Under the pieces are notes generated by a model that was given only the letters and a program-made list of their open reading frames with translations, searched no databases and was not told the origin of the DNA. This document shows positions 45,927-54,220 of a DNA stretch of 64,000 nucleotides, in pieces. Where the stretch lies: NCBI RefSeq assembly GCF_003344965.1, contig NZ_CP031194.1, forward strand, positions 3,162,001 to 3,226,000, written 5' to 3'. Both the position numbers and the translations under genes were made by a program. This DNA is from Streptomyces paludis (lineage in GTDB: Bacteria > Actinomycetota > Actinomycetes > Streptomycetales > Streptomycetaceae). Position 1 is the first letter of the stretch. Every line of letters starts with the position of its first letter.

Positions 45927-47504
45927 TCATACCCCCCTGAGTTCGGCCGGGGCTCGGCGCCCGGTCAGCTCGTCCTTGAGACGGCGCAGCGCCACGGCAC
46001 GCGCCCTCAAGCCCTGGTTGTTCCGCGGCAGCGAGTCGAGGCGCTTGGTGAGGAATTGGATGGCCGCGGCCTGGAGTGTGTCCGCGTAGTCGAGGAGGGA
46101 GTCCGGTACCGGCTCCCCCTCGGCGGTCTCCTCCAGAAGGATCTGGAACGGGCCGGCCGCGGCCGGCCAGTGCTCCGCTCTGGCGTCAAAACGGGCGACC
46201 TGCCGGTCCCTGTCGGACGGTCTGGGATTCGGATAGGCGACTTCCCAGGCCGCGTACGCCGCAATCTGAAGGCTCCGGGCCACGTGTTCGGCAATGGCCG
46301 AACCGCGTCGCGACGCCTCGTGCAGCTCATGGTCCATATGCGGGGCGAAGGGGAAAAAGCCTTCGGTCCAGGAGATGGGCAGAGTCTTGTTGGCGACGAG
46401 CCCGACAGCCCAGAGTTTGAGGGAGTGCGGGCCGGGGCGCCGGGGTAATTCCCCCAGGAGTCCGTACAGACCGGCCTGCCGCTCGGTGACGGCCGCGTAG
46501 AGCGCGTGGGCTTTCAGCCACAGGGCGCGGCTCGCGGAGGGCCAGAGCGGCTTGACCGTACCCCCCATTGTTCTAGCGAAAACCGCGTCCTGAAGATGGC
46601 GCATCTCCAGGGTGAGCAGTTCGCCGGCGCCGATCAGTACGCGGTCGACGTGAACGGTGGTGCCGTCCGGCCCGATCGTGGGCCGCAGCAGCACCGACCG
46701 GCCGAGGTAGCTGTGGAGATCGGCGGGCCCGCTCACCTCCCGCCCGGGCGGTCTGGCCTGGAAACCCCGGCGTGCCATGTCCCCCGTGGTCCAGGAGAGG
46801 TTGAGGGTGCCCTTGGGGCCATTGGGCGGGTAGAGGTTGAGACGTAGCGTCTCACCGAGAGTGGTGCCGAGCGCGAGTACCCGGATCCTGCCACTGAGCC
46901 GACCGGCGGAAAGGTTGGTGATGGCGGGGCCGAGGGTCGCCTTGCCGGATATGCGGGCGCGGGCGGGTAACCCGTACACATGCTGCGTGAGCATGGCGCG
47001 GAAGGCGTCGGCGGGAAGAAAGGGCTCGGGGTGTTCGAGGTGGTGGTGGTCGAAGAACTGACTGTAGTCACCGGACCGTTCCACGACGAGCTGGGCCGGT
47101 CCTGTGCCGTGTTCATCGAGAAATGGGGCGAGGAGGATGTTCTGCCCCAGCGGTTGAGTGGGATGGAACAGATCCCAGTTCTCGTCGGGCTCATCGGCCA
47201 GCCAACTGGCAGCCCGGTCGAGTGAGTGATCCTCCTCGACCCATGTCTGCCATTCCTCCACGGACGAGGGGTACGTCTCGGACGCGTAGCAGAGGGCGAG
47301 CAGATGCTCGATGACCGCGACCGTCTCACCGGGCGTCGCCCCACTCACGGCCCGCAGTTTCTCTGCTTGCGCGAGCAGCTCGACGAGGCTCAGCTCGACC
47401 ATGGCGCCGTCAAGGGCCACAGCCGGGACACATGGGTTCCGTCTGGGGTCCCAGTGGGGGCGGGGAGGGGCGGGGGACGGACCGGGTAATGGAGCGCGGC
47501 TCAT
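45927..47504 (-). CDS. cse1: Cse1 (CasA/Cas8e), type I-E large subunit
   Basis: 525 residues from the ATG at 47504 behind AGAGAGGGGGAGCAG. Recognisable Cse1 segments: VELSLVELLAQAEKLRAVSG, HPTQPLGQNILLAP, LHSYLGRSVLLRP and a helical C-terminal domain. Cse1 reads the PAM and, in normal I-E systems, recruits Cas3. Here no cas3 is found upstream (47.5-48.65 kb) or anywhere in the window, so target DNA would be bound but not cut unless Cas3 is encoded elsewhere. First gene of the five-gene Cascade operon. Confidence 0.93.
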   Translation of the reverse strand: MSRAPLPGPSPAPPRPHWDPRRNPCVPAVALDGAMVELSLVELLAQAEKLRAVSGATPGETVAVIEHLLALCYASETYPSSVEEWQTWVEEDHSLDRAASWLADEPDENWDLFHPTQPLGQNILLAPFLDEHGTGPAQLVVERSGDYSQFFDHHHLEHPEPFLPADAFRAMLTQHVYGLPARARISGKATLGPAITNLSAGRLSGRIRVLALGTTLGETLRLNLYPPNGPKGTLNLSWTTGDMARRGFQARPPGREVSGPADLHSYLGRSVLLRPTIGPDGTTVHVDRVLIGAGELLTLEMRHLQDAVFARTMGGTVKPLWPSASRALWLKAHALYAAVTERQAGLYGLLGELPRRPGPHSLKLWAVGLVANKTLPISWTEGFFPFAPHMDHELHEASRRGSAIAEHVARSLQIAAYAAWEVAYPNPRPSDRDRQVARFDARAEHWPAAAGPFQILLEETAEGEPVPDSLLDYADTLQAAAIQFLTKRLDSLPRNNQGLRARAVALRRLKDELTGRRAPAELRGV

Positions 47505-47685
47505 CTGCTCCCCCTCTCTGCTACTGCTCGTACTGGCCACAACTCGCAGTGCTCGCCCACGCACTCTGGACGATCTCCGCTGGATCGATTCAGGACGCTA
47601 GCAGCGGCGCGGGTGCGGTATGAGCGGTTTGCCGAAGATCAAGCGGGCTTGCGTCCTGGGCGGGGTCGGCGGCGGCCCCGAAAGC
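47505..47685 (-). promoter_or_regulatory. cas operon upstream region
   Basis: 181 bp before cse1. Candidate promoter pieces on the minus strand are TTGATC near 47641 and a TAGCGT hexamer near 47601, but their spacing is not standard. No cas3 fragment and no further repeat is present here. Confidence 0.35.
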
Positions 47686-47708
47686 GAAGGGGCCCACCGG
47701 GCCCCTTC
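47686..47708 (-). terminator. Stem-loop ending the mini-array transcript
   Basis: GAAGGGGCCC (47686-47695) pairs perfectly with GGGCCCCTTC (47699-47708) around three bases. On the minus strand it directly follows the second CRISPR-like repeat and is followed by GCTTTC. It would end a small RNA of roughly 105 nt made from the mini-array, separate from the cas mRNA. Confidence 0.65.
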
Positions 47709-47791
47709 CATCCCCGCGCACGCGGGGTGTGCATACGAATAACGCGCCCCCATCCAACGGGCCATCCCCCGCAACCCCGGGGGCGAACACG
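47704..47791 (-). CRISPR. Degenerate two-repeat CRISPR-like mini-array (CreA-like)
   Basis: On the minus strand the downstream repeat (47732-47704) contains CCCCGCGTGCGCGGGGATGG, a 16-base perfect I-E type stem plus the ATGG start of the crRNA handle seen in actinobacterial I-E repeats. An upstream repeat (about 47791-47758) is degenerate: CCCCC-GGGGTTGC-GGGGG then ATGGCCCG. The two share 19 of 30 positions. The pseudo-spacer between them, 47757-47733, is about 25 nt, shorter than the usual 32. Its first 11 bases (TTGGATGGGGG) recur at 48335-48325. A TAGCCT hexamer (47804-47799) ends 7 bases upstream of the first repeat and may be its -10 box. Confidence 0.7.
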
Positions 47792-47950
47792 AACATCGAG
47801 GCTACCGGCCGGAGTGAAAAGCCGGGACATGCATCTCGCGATGGACGGTGCAGCAACCGCGAGCCTATGGTTGAAGACTCCCCGTTGCGTTCGGCAAACA
47901 CGCTGACCATGGTGTTTGGCGAAGCGCCGACGCGACAGCCGTTCCTTGGC

Positions 47951-47984
47951 GGGGTCTCGCTCCGCTGCAACGGAACGAGACCCC
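47951..47984. other. Stem-loop downstream of the 37-residue peptide gene
   Basis: GGGGTCTCGCTCCG (47951-47964) pairs with CGGAACGAGACCCC (47971-47984) with one mismatch. With the next hairpin at 48002-48040 it makes a double structure past the peptide stop codon. 47792-47950 otherwise holds no gene I can support. Confidence 0.6.
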
Positions 47985-48001
47985 TGAGGAGTGGTGGGAC
48001 G

Positions 48002-48040
48002 CGGCTGCTCTCGGCGCGCTTATTGGGCCGAGAGCAGCCG
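48002..48040 (-). terminator. Terminator abutting the 37-residue peptide stop codon
   Basis: CGGCTGCTCTCGGC (48002-48015) pairs perfectly with GCCGAGAGCAGCCG (48027-48040). On the minus strand the stem starts directly after the TGA at 48043-48041, so the peptide would be encoded on a short, structured transcript. Confidence 0.8.
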
Positions 48041-48154
48041 TCACAGGAGAGCGTCCACGCCCCTGCCGACCAGAACCGATACAACTGCCGCGATCACGGT
48101 CAGAACCAGCTCAGTCCTGTACCGACTCAGCCACTCCCATAAGCGATCAACCAT
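48041..48154 (-). CDS. 37-residue predicted membrane peptide
   Basis: The ATG at 48154 opens MVDRLWEWLSRYRTELVLTV followed by IAAVVSVLVGRGVDALL. It has an amphipathic Trp/Arg head and one hydrophobic helix (residues ~15-29), the layout of small membrane-active toxins. AGGAAGGGC lies 8 bases upstream and a perfect stem-loop follows the stop. It sits between the CRISPR-like mini-array and the promoter-like segment that matches the pseudo-spacer seed. Toxin function is inferred from context and composition only; too small for family assignment. Confidence 0.55.
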   Translation of the reverse strand: MVDRLWEWLSRYRTELVLTVIAAVVSVLVGRGVDALL

Positions 48155-48183
48155 GTCTCGATGCCCTTCCTGCCTCCGGGGGC

Positions 48184-48201
48184 CCTGCCCAGTTGGGCAG
48201 G
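48184..48201 (-). other. Hairpin in the leader of the 37-residue peptide gene
   Basis: CCTGCCCA and TGGGCAGG pair around two bases, about 30 bp upstream of the peptide ATG and just before its ribosome-binding site. It could hide the site or shape the leader RNA. Confidence 0.6.
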
Positions 48202-48303
48202 ACGCACGGCCGCAGAACGCGCAACTCGGTCGGCGCCACGTGAATCAGTGTGGCACTCGCCGCCATTTGCCGTACACAGATTGACCAACTTCGTCCCCAC
48301 CAG

Positions 48304-48335
48304 ATGCTACAAGAAAAACGCATTCCCCCATCCAA
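48304..48335 (-). promoter_or_regulatory. Promoter-like segment matching the pseudo-spacer seed
   Basis: On the minus strand TTGGATGGGGG (48335-48325) repeats the first 11 bases of the mini-array spacer; after a 2-base offset GCGTTTTTC resembles spacer bases GCGTTATTC. The three bases 5' of the match are AAT, close to the AAG-type PAM of I-E systems. A TAGCAT hexamer (48309-48304) fits a -10 box, so transcription would start near 48297 and run toward the 37-residue peptide gene. A Cascade bound here would cover this promoter. Confidence 0.55.
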
Positions 48336-48360
48336 ATTGGATTCTAAATCCGCCCCTCCC

Positions 48361-48540
48361 TTAACACGGCGGCCGGCGCCGCATCAGGATCGCCAGTGTG
48401 GCCCGGGCGTCGCGGCGGCGGGCCGGGCTGCGGGACGCGATCGAGGCCGTGGCGACGGCCAGCAGTGTGACCGCGTACGTCATGCCGGTGACGGCGGTCA
48501 GCGCGGCGATGTCGTTCAGTACGGCGGGCAGTAAGGACAC
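48361..48540 (-). CDS. Small hypothetical membrane protein
   Basis: 59 residues from the GTG at 48540, with GGAAGGGG well placed upstream. MSLLPAVLNDIAALTAVTGM leads into a helix TYAVTLLAVATASIA and a basic tail RSPARRRDARATLAILMRRR. One transmembrane segment, positive end inside. Codon third positions are GC-rich. It ends 25 bp before the spacer-matching segment and reads the same way as the 37-residue peptide gene. Function unknown. Confidence 0.5.
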   Translation of the reverse strand: MSLLPAVLNDIAALTAVTGMTYAVTLLAVATASIASRSPARRRDARATLAILMRRRPPC

Positions 48541-48651
48541 GGCGGGCCCCTTCCGGAGTCGGGCCCGGCGGTCGTGTCCGCCGGGCTTCGGCAGCAGGTT
48601 GCCGCGCCGAGTTCCTTTCCATCGACCTCCTGATGGGTAGGAAGACTTCAA

Positions 48652-51600
48652 ATGCCCTGGTCAGACCACATACAGAAAGCCTCCAGCGACATGTCTGCAG
48701 CTGAAACCGGAGCGCCGGGGCACCGGCGAGGAGCCGCAAGGCCGACAGCGATGCCTCTCCACGTGAGGTTCGCCCGTCTGTACGAGGCGGCACGTGCTCA
48801 GCACCCTCACATCTCGCTCGAATACCTTGCGAAGTCCGTGCTGCATGGGGCGGTAAGCGTCTCGACCATCGGCAACTGGAGAACCAAGGAAACAGCACAG
48901 AAAAAGGAGAACTGGGATTCCTTCATTCAACTCGTCCACTATCTGGAGGAGCATGCACAAAATCACCCAAAATTTCCCACACATAGATGGCTGGAGGCCG
49001 TCGTCGCCAGCTCTCAAGAGAGCAGAAAAAGAAAGACGGGACGCCCGCCGGCATCCGGCATCCGTCGCACCCATGTAGCCTCCGACATCGCGGCACCCGA
49101 ATTCGTCGGCCGGGAAGCCGAGTTAGCCGAGCTGACATCGTTCGCTACCGCCCGCGGCGGCACCAGTCCCTCCTATGCCTGGTGGCAGGCAGGGCCGTGG
49201 GCAGGGAAGACCGCACTGCTGGCCTCGTTCGTCGTGGATCATCAGCCGGCCCATGTGGACATCGTCAGCTACTTCATTTCGCGCAGCCGAGGTACCAACA
49301 CCAGGGACCTGTTCCTGGATTCTATGGCGGAGCAATTGGCAGCCGTCGCGGGGAAAAGACTCTCAGCGAGTTCGTCTCGCGATTACGCTCTGGTGTGGAA
49401 GCTTTACCGGGATGCCGCTCGGGCCAGTGACGCTCGCAAGCGCACTCTCCTCGTCGTCGTGGACGGGCTCGACGAGGACGAGGGCGCGGGAATGCCCGGC
49501 CGCAGTATCGCCGCGGTCCTTCCGAAAAATCCCCCACGCGGTATGCGCGTTCTGGTCACCGGCAGGTCAAACCCGGCCCTCTCGGCGGATGTTGACGCCG
49601 ACCATCCTCTGCGGGACAGCAACCATGTCCGGGTGCTCGCCGTATCGTCCGAAGCGCTGATCATCCGGGACGCGGCCATGCAGGAGCTGTCGAGGCTGCT
49701 CGACGACCCTTTGGGCAGTGACCTTCTCGGCCTGTTGTCCGCGGCACGCGGCGGGCTCGGCCTCGACGACCTCGCCGAGCTGACCGGGGCGTCGCCCTAC
49801 AAGGTCGAGAAGCTCGTACGCGGTGTGACCGGCCGCAGCATGGCGCCGCAGAGCGCCGGGCCGCCGACGTACGTACTGGCGCACGAAGGACTGCTTCAAG
49901 AGGCGCTGAAGGCGCTGGGCAAGTCCGAGGTCACCCGGTACGAGCAGCGCCTCCACGACTGGGCCGACGCGCATCACGTGATGGACTGGCCGGCGGACAC
50001 CCCTTCGTATCTCCTCACCCACTACACCTGGCTCCTCCGCCACAACAGTGACACCACCCGTCTGACGAAGTACGTCCTCGCCCCGAAGCGTCAGTTACGC
50101 CTCGCCGCCGAGTCAGGCGCGGATCTGGCCCTTGCGGAACTACGGCTGCTGCTTGAGTCCGTCAGTCCCGAGGGCACAGAGGGCGCAGAGGGCTACTCGG
50201 GCGGCCAGGACCGCCCGGGTGGTACGGCCACGCCCAAGGCTCTCGCCGTCGCCGCGGCCGTCGCCGTATCCCGGGAGTTTCTGCTCAGCCACGCGCGGGC
50301 GGTGCCGCGCGATCTGCTCCGGGCATTCGCCCGTATCGGAGACACCGGAGACGTACGGCGGGCCAGGGCGCTCGCCCTGCTGGCCCCGCATCCGAGTGCG
50401 CGAGCGCTGAGGCTGAGCGATATCAGCCGCAATCTCGCGAACAAGGAAGAGGCTTTGGCGCTGGCGCGGGAGGCGGCCGTGTGGGCGTCAGAAGGCCGGT
50501 GGCACATCCCGCCTCTCCCGCCGGAGGACGAGGAGGCGGACGTGGACACGGCGCTTGCCGAGTCGGCCGGTGCGCTCCTCAGAGCGGGGGCTCATAACGA
50601 GGGGCTTGATCTGCTGCGTTCCGTCGAGGCCCGCAGCGCGGCATGTTTCACGGCGGTGGCCGCGGCGGCGGCCGATCTTCTCCAGATCGACGGACAGGAA
50701 GACGCCGCTGCGGCAGTCCTGGATGGTCTGAAAGAGCAGGCCGAGTTTCTCGCGAGTGACATGGTGGGCCATGGAGCGGTCGCCATCGAGGTGTGGGGCG
50801 CGCTGGTCAAGGTCGTCACTCCCAAGGAGGCGACCAAGATCTTCGACCGGATGGAGGAAGAGTGCCGCGAAGTATGGGCCTGCTCCCCTGAACTGACCGT
50901 CGTGGACACCCTGGCGCTGGCCGCCACCGCACTGGCCGGACGCAGACGCACCCACGCCCGGGACTTCGCCGACCTCACCGTAGAACGCCTCCTCGCCGCC
51001 TTCCGGGCCCCCGAGTCACTGAGTGCCGAAGACCACGCCCACATGGCCCTCGGGCTCGCCACAAGCCTGGCCCGCGTCGTACAGGCATTGATCGACACGG
51101 GCGACCGCAGGTCCGAGGCGGCAGAGCTGCTGGAGGCGGTTCCGGAGGACCTCCGCACCAGGTTCTCCGGATACGACGTCCGCGACGCGGCCCGTGCCGT
51201 ACTCGGGGAGCGGCGGAGCGCGGACCCTGGTGACGCGTCGCTCGGTCCAGGCCCCGATCCAGGCCCCGATCCGGTCCTGGATGTCGAGAGGCTGATCATC
51301 GAGGCGCGCCACCTTTCGGAACACGGCAACGCCCCGGAAGCCCGGCAGCGCCTGGACGAGGTCCTGCGGCTGCTCGCCCTGCCGGGAAGCGGCACCGAGC
51401 CCGCGGTGCGGTGGCTGCCCGCGCTGGCCGGCGCTCTGGCGGGCAGCGGCAAGTACGCCGAGGCCGAACAGCTCGCCCCGTGGATGCCGGACGACAACGG
51501 GCGGGCCCGGCTCCACGCCGCCTCGTCGATGGCGTGCGCGGCATCGGTGGACCGTACGAAGGCGCTGGAGTTCGCCCGCAGGGCCGATCACACCACCCGG

Positions 51601-52503
51601 AACTCGGATACCCATCCCGCCACCCGCGCCGTCATCGCCCAGGCCCTGGCCCACGCCGGCGACGCCACCCGCGCCATGGAACTCGCCGAACAGATGGAGC
51701 CCACGGGCGGACTCCGCCGAGGGCAGGTACGGCAACAGACGCGGCATGCCCTCGTGGCCGTCTCGGCGGGTCTCGCCGCCTATGCCCCGGACGCCGCGAA
51801 CCGTATCGTCGAGGACCGGTTGGCCAAGCTGGCCGCACACGCCGACCTGCCCGGGGCGCGGGCGCGCCGCCTGCCCGAACTGGCCGAACTGCTCCTCGGC
51901 GTAAAGGACATGGAGCAGCCCTGCTACGAACCACTGCGCACGGCCATCCGTACAACATGCGGGCGCGACGACGTTCATCCGGCGGAGCGGGAGTACGGAA
52001 CCGTGGCCGTCCACGTGCTCCTGGGCCTCGCGGCGCGCGGTGCTCCTGCTCCGGATGTGCGCGCCGAAGTGAAGTGGCTGGAGGGAAAGGTGAGGAACAG
52101 CCCTCCGCATGTGGCACCGGCAGATCAACTGGCCGTTCTGTACGCGCTGATGGGCGACGTGGACGCGGCGCGGCGGACTGCCGCCCGCCCGCGGTCCACG
52201 GCACTCCGTGCGGCGGCCTACTCCGCTGTGGCCGGTCAACTGGCTGGAATCCGCGACTACTTGTCTACGTCGTGCGACTCGTCCAGTACCGAACCGGCCA
52301 TCCATCGGCTCCGGGCACTGGCGCTGGCGTTGGTTCCGGCCGCCCCGAGGGATGCTGAGGCGGCCCGGGGTTTCGTCTGGCAGGCGCTGGCGGAGGACGG
52401 CTGGCACCACGCGCTCCCCTTGCTGGCGCAGCTGGCACCGGAGGCGGTGACGCGGGTGGGGGACATCACCCGCGTCCACTTGGGGTCGCACTCACCGCAA
52501 TGA
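48652..52503 (+). CDS. STAND-type NTPase with N-terminal HTH and C-terminal TPR-like helices
   Basis: 1283 residues from the ATG at 48652 (TAGGAAGACTTCAA upstream); ATG at 48691 is an alternative. Residues ~50-100 look like an HTH or small helical domain (ISLEYLAKSVLHGAVSVSTI). FVGREAELAELTSF opens the NTPase; Walker A GPWAGKT at 181-187, Walker B LLVVVDGLDEDE at 266-277, and VLVTGRSNP near 300 form a STAND P-loop module. From about residue 500 the protein is repetitive alpha-helix (EALALAREAAVWASEGRW), TPR-like and suited to sensing. It is divergent from the cas3-less Cascade operon. STAND proteins often trigger defensive cell death. Confidence 0.85.
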   Translation: MPWSDHIQKASSDMSAAETGAPGHRRGAARPTAMPLHVRFARLYEAARAQHPHISLEYLAKSVLHGAVSVSTIGNWRTKETAQKKENWDSFIQLVHYLEEHAQNHPKFPTHRWLEAVVASSQESRKRKTGRPPASGIRRTHVASDIAAPEFVGREAELAELTSFATARGGTSPSYAWWQAGPWAGKTALLASFVVDHQPAHVDIVSYFISRSRGTNTRDLFLDSMAEQLAAVAGKRLSASSSRDYALVWKLYRDAARASDARKRTLLVVVDGLDEDEGAGMPGRSIAAVLPKNPPRGMRVLVTGRSNPALSADVDADHPLRDSNHVRVLAVSSEALIIRDAAMQELSRLLDDPLGSDLLGLLSAARGGLGLDDLAELTGASPYKVEKLVRGVTGRSMAPQSAGPPTYVLAHEGLLQEALKALGKSEVTRYEQRLHDWADAHHVMDWPADTPSYLLTHYTWLLRHNSDTTRLTKYVLAPKRQLRLAAESGADLALAELRLLLESVSPEGTEGAEGYSGGQDRPGGTATPKALAVAAAVAVSREFLLSHARAVPRDLLRAFARIGDTGDVRRARALALLAPHPSARALRLSDISRNLANKEEALALAREAAVWASEGRWHIPPLPPEDEEADVDTALAESAGALLRAGAHNEGLDLLRSVEARSAACFTAVAAAAADLLQIDGQEDAAAAVLDGLKEQAEFLASDMVGHGAVAIEVWGALVKVVTPKEATKIFDRMEEECREVWACSPELTVVDTLALAATALAGRRRTHARDFADLTVERLLAAFRAPESLSAEDHAHMALGLATSLARVVQALIDTGDRRSEAAELLEAVPEDLRTRFSGYDVRDAARAVLGERRSADPGDASLGPGPDPGPDPVLDVERLIIEARHLSEHGNAPEARQRLDEVLRLLALPGSGTEPAVRWLPALAGALAGSGKYAEAEQLAPWMPDDNGRARLHAASSMACAASVDRTKALEFARRADHTTRNSDTHPATRAVIAQALAHAGDATRAMELAEQMEPTGGLRRGQVRQQTRHALVAVSAGLAAYAPDAANRIVEDRLAKLAAHADLPGARARRLPELAELLLGVKDMEQPCYEPLRTAIRTTCGRDDVHPAEREYGTVAVHVLLGLAARGAPAPDVRAEVKWLEGKVRNSPPHVAPADQLAVLYALMGDVDAARRTAARPRSTALRAAAYSAVAGQLAGIRDYLSTSCDSSSTEPAIHRLRALALALVPAAPRDAEAARGFVWQALAEDGWHHALPLLAQLAPEAVTRVGDITRVHLGSHSPQ

Positions 52504-52554
52504 GTACGGTTGGCCGGCCCGGGGCACACCTCCCCGGCCGGACGCCGGCGCGGC

Positions 52555-52690
52555 TCAGCTTCGGAGGATCACCGTCCGCCCGTCGGAGCCGGCAGAACGG
52601 ACGGAGCCGTCGGCCATGGGTGTCTCCGCCGTCCTGCCCCGGCGGAACTCCTGCGGGCTGATGCCCCGTTCGCGTTTAAAGCCGTGCTCA
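52555..52690 (-). pseudogene. Remnant of an AraC-family regulator C-terminus
   Basis: The minus strand reads GFKRERGISPQEFRRGRTAE before a stop at 52555. F-K-R-E-x-G-I-S-P-x-E-F-R-R is the second helix-turn-helix end of AraC/XylS regulators. Upstream sequence does not continue the domain in frame, so only a 3' stub remains. It suggests past deletion or insertion next to the STAND gene. Confidence 0.6.
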
Positions 52691-52909
52691 GTGCGAACGG
52701 CGTGGAGTGGCAGCGATGGGAGCGGAGACTGGGGCAGGGGCAGGGGCGGAGACAGGGCCGGGGCTGTTGTTGTTCTGCGTGTGAGTGCTCATGTGGCCAT
52801 TGAAGTCTCCACGCGGCAGCCACCGAATAGCCTCACGGCTCACTTTCATACGCGACCGTCTCGGTCCGGTGCTGTCAGGGCAACGACCCACGGCTCACCC
52901 GGCAAACGG
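52691..52909. other. Non-coding stretch with short GGGGCA-type repeats
   Basis: About 220 bp. GGGGCAG/GGGCGGAGACAGGG-like repeats occur at 52730-52760. No supported gene; probably decayed DNA left of the membrane-protein gene. Confidence 0.5.
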
Positions 52910-54193
52910 TCAGTCCCGTGGATCGTTCCTCCCGCCGCCGCGCAGCGAGGAGAGCACCAGCCGGCCGTATCGGGTGGCGAGCGCGGCGGCCGTGACGACG
53001 ACCGAGCAGCCGAGGCCGACGAGGAGATGTGCCACCGAGTCGTCGCCCAGCACCTGGAGGATGCCGAGCGCCGTGCCGAGCGGAAGGCCAAGGATGGTGA
53101 GGACGCCGAGCGCGCCGCTGATCTGCTGGCTCTCCTGGGTCTGGACGAGCCGGCTGTTGTCCGCCGCCTCCGCCAGGATCTCGGCGAAGCGGGCGGGCAG
53201 CCGGTGCTGGGCCTGGAAGGCGAGGAGCAGTTCGTTGGCGGGGCCGTGCGCGGTCAGGTGCTGGCGCCAGTACGTGCTGCGGAAGTACGCGATGTTCCGT
53301 TCCAGCGCGGCCACTCTCCGGGCCAGCCGCGTTCCGTCGAACACCGCGGACAGCTCATCGGTGAGTTCGTCGATGTGGTCGCGCTGGAGGGAGCCGAGGA
53401 GCAGGGCGTCGAGGTAGACCGTACGGGCGTGCAGCGCGGCGAAGTCGTAGAAGTCGCCGTCTCCGGTGTCGGCGCGATGCCCGAGGAAGGCGGCGCCGTG
53501 GCGCAGCACCAGCGCGCTCCAGTCCGCGGAGATCCGTACGGCATCGCGGAACTGATCCGCCGCGATCTCGGGTGCGAGCGGGAAATCCGCCGTGGTCGAC
53601 CGCGAGGCCAGCTGCCACAGCCACCCATCGGCGGAGGGAGGCAGTCCGACCGTGGGATGGGACCGGAGAGCGGGCGTGTGGCGGGCCTCCGGTGTCAGGA
53701 AGGCCACGGTGTACGGGCGGGCAAGGGCGAACGTGCCGGTGCCGTTCCTGACTTCGGCGATACCGCTGAGCAGCCGTTCCGGGTCCAGGGGGCCCGCGAG
53801 GGGATCGGTATCGGCTCCGGGGCGGTGCGCTATGGCCCGGAGCAGCGGCAGCAGCGGCCTCGCCACGGTGAAGTGCAGAACGACGAGGGCGTGGTCCCGG
53901 TGCCGGGCGGTGGCGGTACGCAGCAACTCCATGCCGTGGAGCCGCAGTCCGTCGTGGTCGACCGCCATCGGCCGGTACCAGCGACGGGGGCGCTCGGGCG
54001 AGCCGTACAGCACGCGGGCCGAAGCCGGGGCGAAGTAGGTCGCGCGCGTCGCCGCGTCGGTCCGTCTGCTGCCCAGCTCGAAGGGGAAGGGGCCCTCCGC
54101 CCAGTCCGCGGTCCAGTCCGGGGTACGCGTCAGCCGTGCCGGCAGTACGACGGTGACGGCCTGGCGCGCTCCCGTGACATTCCGCTGGTCCAC
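52910..54193 (-). CDS. Two-helix C-terminal membrane protein, CorA-like layout
   Basis: 427 residues from the GTG at 54193. A soluble N-terminal domain is followed by long helices (HIDELTDELSAVFDGTRLAR, FAEILAEAADNSRLVQTQES) and two closely spaced transmembrane helices at the end (ISGALGVLTILGLPLGTALG and LLVGLGCSVVVTAAALATRY). This is the topology of CorA-type channels, though the G-M-N signature is absent. CorA-like proteins act as membrane effectors in some defence systems. Partner and function here are unknown. A 12-bp microsatellite lies just upstream. Confidence 0.6.
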   Translation of the reverse strand: MDQRNVTGARQAVTVVLPARLTRTPDWTADWAEGPFPFELGSRRTDAATRATYFAPASARVLYGSPERPRRWYRPMAVDHDGLRLHGMELLRTATARHRDHALVVLHFTVARPLLPLLRAIAHRPGADTDPLAGPLDPERLLSGIAEVRNGTGTFALARPYTVAFLTPEARHTPALRSHPTVGLPPSADGWLWQLASRSTTADFPLAPEIAADQFRDAVRISADWSALVLRHGAAFLGHRADTGDGDFYDFAALHARTVYLDALLLGSLQRDHIDELTDELSAVFDGTRLARRVAALERNIAYFRSTYWRQHLTAHGPANELLLAFQAQHRLPARFAEILAEAADNSRLVQTQESQQISGALGVLTILGLPLGTALGILQVLGDDSVAHLLVGLGCSVVVTAAALATRYGRLVLSSLRGGGRNDPRD

Positions 54194-54220
54194 AGTCCCC
54201 CCGCGCGCGTCCGGCTGCCC

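Noticed and set aside
47941..48040. Hairpins as extra CRISPR repeats
   Set aside because: Their stems (GGGGTCTCG and CGGCTGCTCTCGG) do not resemble the CCCCGCG-type I-E stem and lack the ATGG handle.
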